A stretch of DNA of 64,000 bases from NCBI GenBank assembly GCA_905160935.1, contig CAJHZI010000739.1, positions 1 to 64,000 on the forward strand, in the 5' to 3' direction. Within the stretch, counting starts at the first letter, position 1. Each line of letters starts with the position of its first letter. The stretch comes from Enchytraeus crypticus. Its lineage: Eukaryota > Annelida > Clitellata > Enchytraeida > Enchytraeidae. The translations under genes and the position numbers were made by a program. The notes under the pieces were generated by a model that had not been told where the DNA came from, ran no database searches, and saw nothing but the letters and a program-made list of their open reading frames with translations. Below are positions 60,501 to 64,000 of the stretch, piece by piece.

Positions 60501-61276
60501 TGTGCGCATTCGCTAAGATGGATGACGAGCGAATTCGAGATGTTGTATTCGAAGTTTTGACAGGTACAAGATTCGTCGTTGAGTACAACCATTAGTAACT
60601 GGGTTACGAGGAGTCATAACAGATTTGAAAAACGACTGCTAGTGGTAACCAGAGTTTAGTATTATTCTGAATAGGATTAGATCAAATCATGTTTGGATTG
60701 ATTTGCGTGTAAGGCTTATGAATTGCCATAAATTTTTTAATTGTTAACCGCAATATCACTGATAAGGAATTTAAACCTGCGAAAAATATTTAAACGGTTT
60801 TAGATTATACGTTTCTCGAATTTAAAACCAAGTGATGTAAACTAAAGGTTTTGCTAAAACAAACTAATTCAAAAAACATCATCTGTTTACGGCTAACAAC
60901 GATCATTAGCGTCCTGCAAAACGTCAGATCCTAGCTACATATTTTCTACTCACAAGCTGCCACGAAGCTCACAAATGATCAATAATATATTAAAAGCACA
61001 TTAGCAATAGACCAATAAGCGGTAGACCTCTAGCTAATACGCTCTAAATCGGCAAGTATGGCTATACAGGCCACATAAAGTTGATCTATCCGGTTAATAA
61101 AAGAACGCAGAGTAGGTAGCATGTCAAACCTTCCTGCAGGCACTTTTGCATTGAGAGCTGATTGATTGCTCGCAACAGGTTCGTCCCCACCACCGTGGTT
61201 TAGACCCGTCGCCGGTGCCTAGCGTCGCCGCCACGAGGAGTATAAATAGCCGGGCAGAGTGATGCCGGACCCTCAT
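32917..61276 (-). CDS. RECK: RECK (reversion-inducing cysteine-rich protein with Kazal motifs), complete, 20 coding exons
   Basis: Twenty exons (61130-61276, 55770-55845, 50067-50258, 48445-48578, 47482-47616, 46276-46372, 45189-45374, 44370-44466, 43274-43410, 42412-42555, 40914-41096, 40200-40313, 39166-39247, 38581-38670, 37891-37952, 36780-36889, 35748-35874, 34965-35063, 34005-34213, 32917-33156) total 2661 nt, with GT/AG ends and matching phases throughout: 886 residues. Order: signal peptide (about 1-22), four CC knots (34, 78, 142, 213), the RECK-specific segment [21 protein letters not shown]-like cysteine-rich repeats, first Kazal motif (from about 549), a cysteine-free linker (626-662), last Kazal motif (663-704), the PNSCCPICG module, the [18 protein letters not shown] segment and a hydrophobic C-terminus for a GPI anchor. 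RECK is a cell-surface inhibitor of matrix metalloproteases and, in vertebrates, a Gpr124-dependent Wnt7 co-receptor. Vertebrate RECK is about 971 residues with five knots; this copy lacks the first. Confidence 0.96.
33640..33770 (+). mobile_element. tRNA-derived SINE, diverged
   Basis: GGTGCGGGGTTCAAAGCC (box B-like) and ATCGATGTTAAAATTTTC; same layout as 25765-25890. Confidence 0.6.
34005..34213 (-). CDS. RECK: RECK exon 19
   Basis: Acceptor TTTATTACAG, donor [28 protein letters not shown] then [17 protein letters not shown], the conserved RECK membrane-proximal segment. Confidence 0.95.
34256..34482 (+). mobile_element. SINE-D
   Basis: Full-length-like copy: GTTGCAGAAGAATAGACCAA, TTTGGTTGGTGAGAGTCTAG, GGTATCCCGACCCCAGATAA and an (ATG)4 tail. 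Pairs with copies at 42890, 52905 and 59220. Confidence 0.75.
34965..35063 (-). CDS. RECK: RECK exon 18: CCPxC module
   Basis: Acceptor TATATCGCAG, donor [27 protein letters not shown] and [13 protein letters not shown] match vertebrate C-x-S-V-x-C...CKPI-x-PP-x-x-CCP-x-C. Confidence 0.95.
35748..35874 (-). CDS. RECK: RECK exon 17: last Kazal motif
   Basis: Acceptor GTATTGAAG, donor [26 protein letters not shown] and VPGDYYGQC, close to vertebrate EPVCG-x-x-G-x-TY...DYYG-x-C. The acceptor lies 4 nt from a tandem array. Confidence 0.96.
35878..36140. repeat. 52-bp and TACAA tandem array
   Basis: Three copies of a ~52-bp unit (ATACAATACAACACAACACA TGTA) followed by degenerate TACAA repeats. 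It starts 4 nt from the RECK exon 17 acceptor and so supplies its upstream intron sequence. Confidence 0.9.
36483..36600. repeat. (GA)n-rich tract
   Basis: GAGAGAAAGAGA repeats grading into GACTGAGAGACA units. Confidence 0.92.
36780..36889 (-). CDS. RECK: RECK exon 16: cysteine-free linker (probable)
   Basis: 110 nt, acceptor CTATTTCAG, donor CTG/GTATGA, phases matching exons 15 and 17. It encodes a basic, polar stretch ([19 protein letters not shown] then RHHKSHL) without cysteine, where vertebrate RECK carries a second, degenerate Kazal unit. It is supported by frame and splice phase, not by similarity. Confidence 0.6.
37010..37140 (-). mobile_element. SINE-C
   Basis: ACCAGTCCAGTGAATGTCCG AGATTTTGCTCTCAGATC is the reverse complement of 49775-49815; AGATTTGAACC is a box B remnant. 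Confidence 0.7.
37891..37952 (-). CDS. RECK: RECK exon 15
   Basis: A 62-nt exon, acceptor ATTTTGCCTAG, donor [27 protein letters not shown] matches vertebrate RC-x5-C-x6-C-QYECV in spacing. Both junction phases fit. Confidence 0.88.
38413..38568 (+). mobile_element. CR1-like LINE 3' tail abutting RECK exon 14
   Basis: Same 3' UTR as the 19-21 kb LINE; its end lies about 12 nt from the exon 14 donor (38580). Confidence 0.88.
38581..38670 (-). CDS. RECK: RECK exon 14: Kazal end and next cysteine repeat
   Basis: Acceptor TGTGTTTTAG, donor [22 protein letters not shown] completes the Kazal unit; [12 protein letters not shown] starts the next. A CR1 LINE tail begins about a dozen nt into the following intron. 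Confidence 0.88.
39166..39247 (-). CDS. RECK: RECK exon 13: first Kazal motif
   Basis: Acceptor [29 protein letters not shown] then GNLCLAK is a Kazal core (C-x-C...PVC-x-x-NG-x-TY...C). The donor AA/GTTGGT is weak, but the stronger GTATCT 5 nt later would bring a stop into frame. Confidence 0.92.
39425..39540 (+). mobile_element. LINE-B 3' end
   Basis: GAGTGGAGGCGTTATATACC and GTAGGCAGTGCACTAAGAGA; one of the best-kept copies. Confidence 0.75.
39690..39738 (+). mobile_element. GACGTTAA-family tail fragment
   Basis: TTGACGTCCCTGACATTACC then GGCGAGGAACCGGAAGTTAA, running straight into (GATT)n. A second, shorter relic is at 40066-40100. Confidence 0.65.
39739..39812. repeat. (TTGA)n microsatellite
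   Basis: About 18 clean ATTG units. Confidence 0.97.
40200..40313 (-). CDS. RECK: RECK exon 12
   Basis: Acceptor CATTTCAG (AGCTCAC follows), donor [26 protein letters not shown] then IMCPRC, matching vertebrate S-F-S-x-x-C-x-x-C-x-C-x-G-N. Confidence 0.92.
40805..40874 (+). mobile_element. GACGTTAA-family tail fragment
   Basis: GACGTCCCTGACATCATCCT TGTATGAGGAAACGGACG, then an ATT tail; nearly the consensus. Confidence 0.82.
40914..41096 (-). CDS. RECK: RECK exon 11
   Basis: Acceptor TTGATCTAG, donor [37 protein letters not shown] and ERDCTQK correspond to the vertebrate GCKLGE...CYKICSCG segment. Confidence 0.95.
41280..41338 (-). mobile_element. LINE-B 3' end, short
   Basis: CTCTCTCTATTAGTGCACTG CCTATTGGCAGTCCAGGGCA. 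Confidence 0.6.
41465..41850. other. Possible solo LTR (uncertain)
   Basis: The only moderately GC-rich stretch of this intron. TGATAAAATACTGGGAGATT lies about 50 bp before GTGGCGGCCGGACGGGCAAG, like a TATA/R-region layout, and AATCACAGAGATCCTCACAA could be an LTR end. No matching second LTR or clear target duplication was seen. Confidence 0.2.
42172..42430. repeat. 68-bp tandem array copied from RECK exon 10 edge
   Basis: Four copies start at 42172, 42245, 42312 and 42380 (ATAGAAATGATGTGAAATAA ...). Each holds GTACACACTTGTA or a variant, the complement of the exon 10 end. The last copy is the real exon edge. Confidence 0.92.
42412..42555 (-). CDS. RECK: RECK exon 10: PCNxNPC repeat
   Basis: Acceptor ACATTTGCAG, donor [26 protein letters not shown] then DCLPYKCVP. 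Its last 16 nt and the donor region are tandemly repeated in the intron. Confidence 0.95.
42583..42775. repeat. (TA)n tracts
   Basis: Long TA runs in the RECK intron upstream of exon 10. Confidence 0.97.
42885..43088 (+). mobile_element. SINE-D
   Basis: GTCCGGGTTGCTAAAGAATA GACAACCGTGG, CCGGTTGGTGAGCGTCTAG and a (GATGAT) tail; full-length-like. Confidence 0.78.
43274..43410 (-). CDS. RECK: RECK exon 9
   Basis: Acceptor CTATGATTAG, donor [17 protein letters not shown], then [16 protein letters not shown], aligned with the vertebrate SDC...C...ICE-L segment. Confidence 0.92.
44370..44466 (-). CDS. RECK: RECK exon 8
   Basis: Acceptor GTGTTATAG, donor AG/GTATTC. It reads [20 protein letters not shown] and C, matching vertebrate C-x-PEMWK-x-x-AC-x-x-x-IKPC. 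Confidence 0.96.
44865..44975 (+). mobile_element. tRNA-derived SINE (GACGTTAA tail)
   Basis: GCATGAGGCCATCGGTTCAG ATCCC gives a box B-like motif; ends AAAACGACGTTAAATTTAGC. Confidence 0.7.
45189..45374 (-). CDS. RECK: RECK exon 7: most conserved segment
   Basis: Acceptor TTGGTTCCAG, donor G/GTATGA. It contains [11 protein letters not shown], then [15 protein letters not shown] and [10 protein letters not shown]. This stretch is the strongest RECK identifier in the window. Confidence 0.97.
46033..46312. repeat. 46-bp tandem array copied from RECK exon 6 edge
   Basis: CTAACC occurs at 46041, 46087, 46133, 46179, 46225 and 46271, an exact 46-bp period. The unit contains TGATCTAGACAGGCATTGAG, the complement of the last coding bases of exon 6, plus its donor. 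The last copy is the functional exon end. Confidence 0.97.
46276..46372 (-). CDS. RECK: RECK exon 6
   Basis: Acceptor TTTTATCGCAG, donor G/GTTAGA. It encodes [20 protein letters not shown] and ends in LNACLDQ, matching the vertebrate W-x-x-F-x-x-F-C...L-x-x-CLADV segment. Its 3' end and donor are repeated five more times downstream. Confidence 0.88.
47482..47616 (-). CDS. RECK: RECK exon 5: PLWQCF segment and fourth knot
   Basis: Acceptor TGTGCTCCAG, donor [20 protein letters not shown] is nearly identical to the vertebrate segment; then [24 protein letters not shown]-rich tandem array directly precedes the acceptor. Confidence 0.94.
47618..47778. repeat. Degenerate ~37-bp array before RECK exon 5
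   Basis: Units like ATAGCCAATAACAACAACTA CACAAT repeat about four times and directly adjoin the exon 5 acceptor. The - strand Cys/Leu-rich open frames here are by-products. Confidence 0.88.
47930..48048 (+). mobile_element. tRNA-derived SINE (diverged)
   Basis: CCAACGGATCAGTGGATGTA, TGCTGACATGCCATCGAGAC and AGGAAGCTGACTTTAGACTA follow the layout of 25765-25890. Confidence 0.6.
48445..48578 (-). CDS. RECK: RECK exon 4: third knot
   Basis: Acceptor TGTGCTTAG, donor [26 protein letters not shown] then a helix-like acidic stretch and HCGVPDHS. Confidence 0.93.
48842..49138 (-). mobile_element. 5S-rRNA-derived SINE (SINE3 type)
   Basis: On the - strand, TTAAGCTGCATCGGCCCCGG TTAATACATGGTTGGGTGAC, then CTTGGAAGACCGAGTGTTG, follows the 3' half of 5S rRNA (TTAAGC..GTCGGGCCCGGTTAGTAC..GGGTGACC..GGGAATACC). 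An unrelated body of about 150 bp and a GTTATGTTATGTTA end follow; that end matches the CR1 LINE at 19-21 kb. Confidence 0.82.
49683..49825 (+). mobile_element. SINE-C, tRNA-headed
   Basis: TAGCGCAATGGTTAGAGATG (box A-like) and GGGTTCGATTCCCGG (perfect box B) with about 60 bp of intervening sequence; ends AAAATCTCGGGCATTCACTG GACTGGTTA. Copies at 37010 and 21548 are inverted. Confidence 0.75.
49862..49968 (+). mobile_element. tRNA-derived SINE (GACGTTAA tail)
   Basis: CCGCGGATCAATAGGTGCGG GGTTCAAATCCTGGGCTC and GAGTGAGGAAACTGACGTTA; nearly identical to 25790-25885. Confidence 0.8.
50067..50258 (-). CDS. RECK: RECK exon 3: second knot
   Basis: Acceptor TTCCCACAG, donor [25 protein letters not shown] followed by [19 protein letters not shown]; the NYTQS-P motif is conserved in vertebrate RECK and holds an N-glycosylation site. 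Confidence 0.95.
50294..50400 (-). mobile_element. SINE-D 3' end
   Basis: (CATCAT)n at 50296-50319 is the inverted (ATG)n tail; CCCTTGAATCTCAGTTTAAC CAGCGTCGAGATAC matches the family end. Confidence 0.65.
50875..50945. repeat. (TA)n microsatellite
   Basis: About 34 TA units. Confidence 0.97.
51430..51546. repeat. (TA)n microsatellite
   Basis: TA runs with TACATG interruptions. Confidence 0.95.
51620..51858 (+). mobile_element. LINE-B 3' end
   Basis: GAAGCAGAGACAGACCGAGA then ATTTATATACCATGGACCTG CCAGTGGG and GAGAAAGAGAGAG, as at 3690-3880. Confidence 0.72.
52905..53118 (-). mobile_element. SINE-D
   Basis: TCCCAGTTTAAATAGGGTCG GGATACG, CTCACCAACCGAATGCCCTT and GTCCACGGTTAATCAATTCT; inverted relative to 34256 and 42885. 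Confidence 0.78.
53365..53485 (+). mobile_element. SINE-D 3' end
   Basis: GGAATGGAGAAGGTCTTTCG, TACCCTAGTTGAACTGGGAT and (GAT)n tail. Confidence 0.65.
53812..53905. repeat. (CT)n/(TTTCTC)n tract
   Basis: Pyrimidine-only tract. Confidence 0.93.
54040..54560. other. GC-rich island, unidentified
   Basis: About 500 bp much richer in GC than its surroundings, in RECK intron 2 (GACCATCCCCGGGGGATAGC, CTTGGTGCCCCAGGATGGGT). Both strands have only short frames. It may be the 5' UTR of a non-LTR element; no coding motif confirms this. Confidence 0.4.
55770..55845 (-). CDS. RECK: RECK exon 2: end of first knot domain
   Basis: Acceptor TTCTGTTACAG, donor G/GTAGGA. It encodes [20 protein letters not shown]. 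The 12-residue spacing from the exon 1 cysteine to this one equals that of vertebrate knot 2. Confidence 0.88.
56268..56452. repeat. Degenerate ~45-bp array
   Basis: Four diverged units like CCTTTCTTTCTCTGAACCCT TGCTGAACCTCTA. Confidence 0.7.
57985..58092 (+). mobile_element. tRNA-derived SINE (GACGTTAA tail), diverged
   Basis: AAAGAGGCCATCGGTTCTAA TTTC matches the 4700 and 44865 copies; the end is GCAGATGTTAATTTAATC. Confidence 0.6.
59215..59440 (-). mobile_element. SINE-D
   Basis: TTTAAATATGGTCGGGATAA, GAATGCGCTTTCTGACGTTG, GTGCAGCCCACGGTTGGTCT and TAACCCGGTCACAATACGGG; inverted, near full length. Confidence 0.78.
60494..60598 (-). CDS. Candidate phase-0 cassette exon in RECK intron 1 (speculative)
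   Basis: Between CGTAACCCAG and GTAAGC lie exactly 35 open codons in phase 0/0, matching exons 1 and 2. They contain [18 protein letters not shown] and HLSECAQHV. No RECK similarity is visible, and the direct exon 1-2 join already fits the knot spacing, so it could be chance. Confidence 0.15.
61130..61276 (-). CDS. RECK: RECK exon 1: start codon, signal peptide, first knot
   Basis: The first ATG in frame (61276-61274) follows an upstream in-frame TAA. The protein starts [20 protein letters not shown], a basic end plus hydrophobic core typical of a signal peptide. Then comes [20 protein letters not shown], which fits vertebrate knot 2 (W-x-G-x-x-CCE-x6-C-x3-C) and not knot 1. Donor AAG/GTTTGA, phase 0. 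Confidence 0.9.
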
Positions 61277-64000
61277 CACGACAGCGAGAGAAGTGCCTGC
61301 ACTTGAGGCTTACATGATGACATCTAGCAGAATGGTAAAACTGAAGAATCACATGATAGTGTTAGAGTTAACCATCGCTATAATACTGTCAGCCTATAAT
61401 GTTACTAATAGATATCCACAATGTTCTGACGCTAGTAATCCATCTCAAAGTTTTATCACGTAAAAATCTCGAATCTGCTAAAACGAATAAAACTACAGCT
61501 ACAACTACATTAATATGAAATAAAATTATTTATACAGCTACAACTACATTTAGTGTCCACTGTCGATTGCTAAATCCTTAAACAATATATCGTTCAATTA
61601 TATATTTCACGAGCCTGAGTTGAAGTCCAGAATAATTCAAACTACATTTAACAAACTTGAGACCGGAATTCTTATATAATCTACCGCTGTAAGTTCTTAC
61701 GTAGCTTCTTCATTCCCTATTTTAACATAAAATATTACACTTGATTGAAACCGGTGTTACATTGCCGGTAGATATCGAGCATAGTTACGATATCGCGATT
61801 TCATTTGTAACTCTGGATTGCATTATAACTTTATTCAAAATACAAGAAGCTTGATTCATTATTTCTCTGCAGGGCTATGACACTCGGGATCCTATTTCAA
61901 TCCATATTATTTTCATCAGTTCCTTTCACGAAAAAAAACTTTCTAGGCAATGCGAACTCTTCGGAGATTTGATTAGGTTGGTCAGTAGTATGACGATTTG
62001 ATTAGGTAGGTCAGTACTATGATGATTTGATTAAGTTGGTCAGTACTATGATGATTTGATTAGGTTGGTCAGTACTATGATGATTTGATTAGGTTGGTCA
62101 ATACTATGATGATTTGATTAGGTTGGTCAGTACTATGATAATTTGATTAAGTTGGTCAGTACTATGATGATTTGATTAGGTTGGTCAGTACTTTACAATG
62201 AGGTTTATCCCTAGTTGTTCAGTACTATGATGATTTGATTAAGTTGATCAGTACAGTAATGATTTGATTAAGCTGGTCAGTACTATACAATGAGCTTTAG
62301 CTCTCAGAGAAGTATTACAAGAAGTTTGGGTAATGATCGACTCTGTCAGTTTACAGACTCTACACGTATAGTAAACATTCTGACATCGTCTGTTTACGTA
62401 TGACCATTGAACCTGCAGAGCTAGATGTCAGTAACTTTATAGTTCTACATCTTCAAGGTTTACGTAGATCAGAATCAAGGCTAAATGCTGTCAGAAGCAT
62501 CGATGCTATAAATGTAACTAGTTTTACGTCCGGAAAAATTCAAAATCCCGTTAACATATGTATTCATTTAAATCAAAAGCGGTCTATTAACAAATTGGTC
62601 CATTCACAAAGGATGCTAATCACCATTTGAATAAAAAACTAATAACTTCTGAATCATTTCCCACTGCCTTCCTAGTTAATGGTTGGTACCCTCTTATAAT
62701 TGCATTATCAACACTCCATCTACTTTGCAGAGGTTTGTTCAGGTTTGATATTTAAATGCTACAAATAAATAGATAATTATTTATTTTAAAAATAATTAAT
62801 TAATAAATAAATAAAAATAGCTACAAATAAATTTATTTAAGAATTATTTGCTCAGCCCAGTAGCGCGCCTCGCTCCCGCTTGTTTCGCTAATCCTAGAAG
62901 TCATAAATTAACGTCTCCGAGCTTTTCGTACATTTTGAGTCCCGTACATCTCGCTTATCGCTCCATTCAGATTTCAGCTGGAACACAGCGACCACCTGCA
63001 GTCGTTCCAGTTAATCCTGCATTTCTTCCATCCACAAACTTCTACTTCTCATGGAAATTAAATGATCAAATAAGTCAAAACGCAGGCTATTGGTTAAAAT
63101 AATCATTTTAAGCAATGTTTTTACAGTTCAGCTAAAAATGAGAAATAATTCAGCTACAAGAGAAATGTTTTATGGACGCAAGAGAAATTTGGGAATACTT
63201 CAGTCCCAATTTTATTCAATCACAAGGGTCGACTTATAAATGTGCTGAATAAGACAAGGAAAATCGCATATAAAAGAATAAGAAAAATGCATTGTTTTCA
63301 GTAAGTCATATGTAAATCATTATCTACGATAGACTAATAGAGTATTGAATTAACCCAAGAATGGATTTTTAAAGACGACTTTGAGCCGACACAAAAGATG
63401 ATTTTAATAACTTTAATTAGACCTATGCATAATATAGAGAAATAATGACTTATGAAAAACAGACTATTCATGCATGTTTGAGAGAAGAACTTTACAAATA
63501 GGCCTATTTAATGCAGTACATTTAACATGCATATATTCTGCTACTAACGTCTACAATTACTTGAGTGGTTATTAAAACTATATATTTTCAAGTTATTAAA
63601 CTTTACTCAGTGCCATCAATAGTTATTTTCATCAGTTATTGACGCATAAACAAATATTTCTAAGTACACGGATTCACTGAAGCAAAGACAAGTTTCGAAG
63701 ATAAAAAAGAGAATATAATTAAATAAAAATAAAACACAGCTTAATGAACATTGTCACTGGTGCCTATATAGCTAACCTTGCAACAGATTTGTAGCAAGTA
63801 GAACTGTGATAGGACGAAGAGTAGCTGTATACACAGTGATAGCATTGATTAACGATCCTATGACAAACAGTTTGTTGACCGTCCTTAACGATTCATAATC
63901 TACAGCAGTGCGACTATACTGAAATTTTAAAATGGGGATTAAATAGCATTTCTTGAAACTGGACTTCGAACGGTGTAATCTAGGCCTTTTGTGGGTCTTA
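61277..64000. other. RECK upstream region, no other gene seen
   Basis: RECK 5' UTR and promoter must begin here. Apart from a short GC-rich stretch near the start codon and the array at 61965, nothing recognised. Confidence 0.5.
61965..62290. repeat. 29-bp minisatellite upstream of RECK
   Basis: About ten copies of GATTAGGTTGGTCAGTACTA TGATGATTT, about 0.7-1.0 kb upstream of the RECK start codon. Confidence 0.95.

Noticed and set aside
61241..61248. TATAAATA box on the + strand
   Set aside because: It lies inside RECK exon 1, where the - strand reads through the signal peptide; no + strand gene follows.
61313..61465. Short + strand frame with a hydrophobic, signal-peptide-like segment
   Set aside because: It overlaps the expected RECK 5' UTR/promoter, depends on the rejected TATA box, and resembles no family.

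Overview
This window is nuclear DNA from an animal, most likely an invertebrate bilaterian. It is AT-rich, has many short exons in long introns, and is dense in (TA)n tracts, minisatellites, SINEs and decayed LINEs. I cannot name the phylum. Nothing bacterial, viral or CRISPR-like was seen.

Two multi-exon genes face each other and explain nearly all the real coding sequence. On the + strand (6224-28087) are ten exons of a class B1 (secretin/PTH-type) peptide-hormone GPCR. They run from the last part of the extracellular hormone-binding domain through all seven membrane segments to the stop codon. The first exons (signal peptide and the first hormone-domain cysteines) were not found and probably lie left of the window. 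On the - strand (61276 down to 32917) is an apparently complete RECK gene: twenty coding exons whose lengths sum to 2661 nt, an intact 886-codon frame plus stop. It encodes a signal peptide, four CC-knot motifs, the conserved central region, Kazal motifs, and a hydrophobic C-terminus suited to a GPI anchor. The two genes converge on a spacer of about 4.8 kb (28088-32916).

Layout: 1-6223, no gene recognised, LINE/SINE relics and an 18-bp minisatellite. 6224-28087, the GPCR, whose introns hold a CR1-like LINE (19.0-21.3 kb), a second CR1-like 3' half (7.7-8.6 kb), and a hAT-type element with an 8-bp target duplication sitting inside an older LINE (9.7-12.8 kb). 28088-32916, spacer with (TA)n, a LINE relic and one doubtful exon. 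32917-61276, RECK, with many SINEs in its introns. 61277-64000, upstream of RECK, with a 29-bp tandem array.

Most interesting points: (1) three exons (GPCR TM1 exon, RECK exons 6 and 10) have their 3' end plus 5' splice site tandemly copied into the following intron, 2, 6 and 4 copies in total; (2) this RECK lacks the first CC knot and has a cysteine-free exon where the second Kazal unit is expected; (3) the 3' splice site of the GPCR hormone-domain exon sits exactly at the end of a CR1 LINE tail; (4) a 5S-rRNA-derived SINE and a tRNA-derived SINE family each share a 3' tail with a different LINE present in this window. The two genes have no evident functional link: one is a peptide-hormone receptor, the other a membrane-anchored regulator of metalloproteases and (in vertebrates) Wnt7 signalling.
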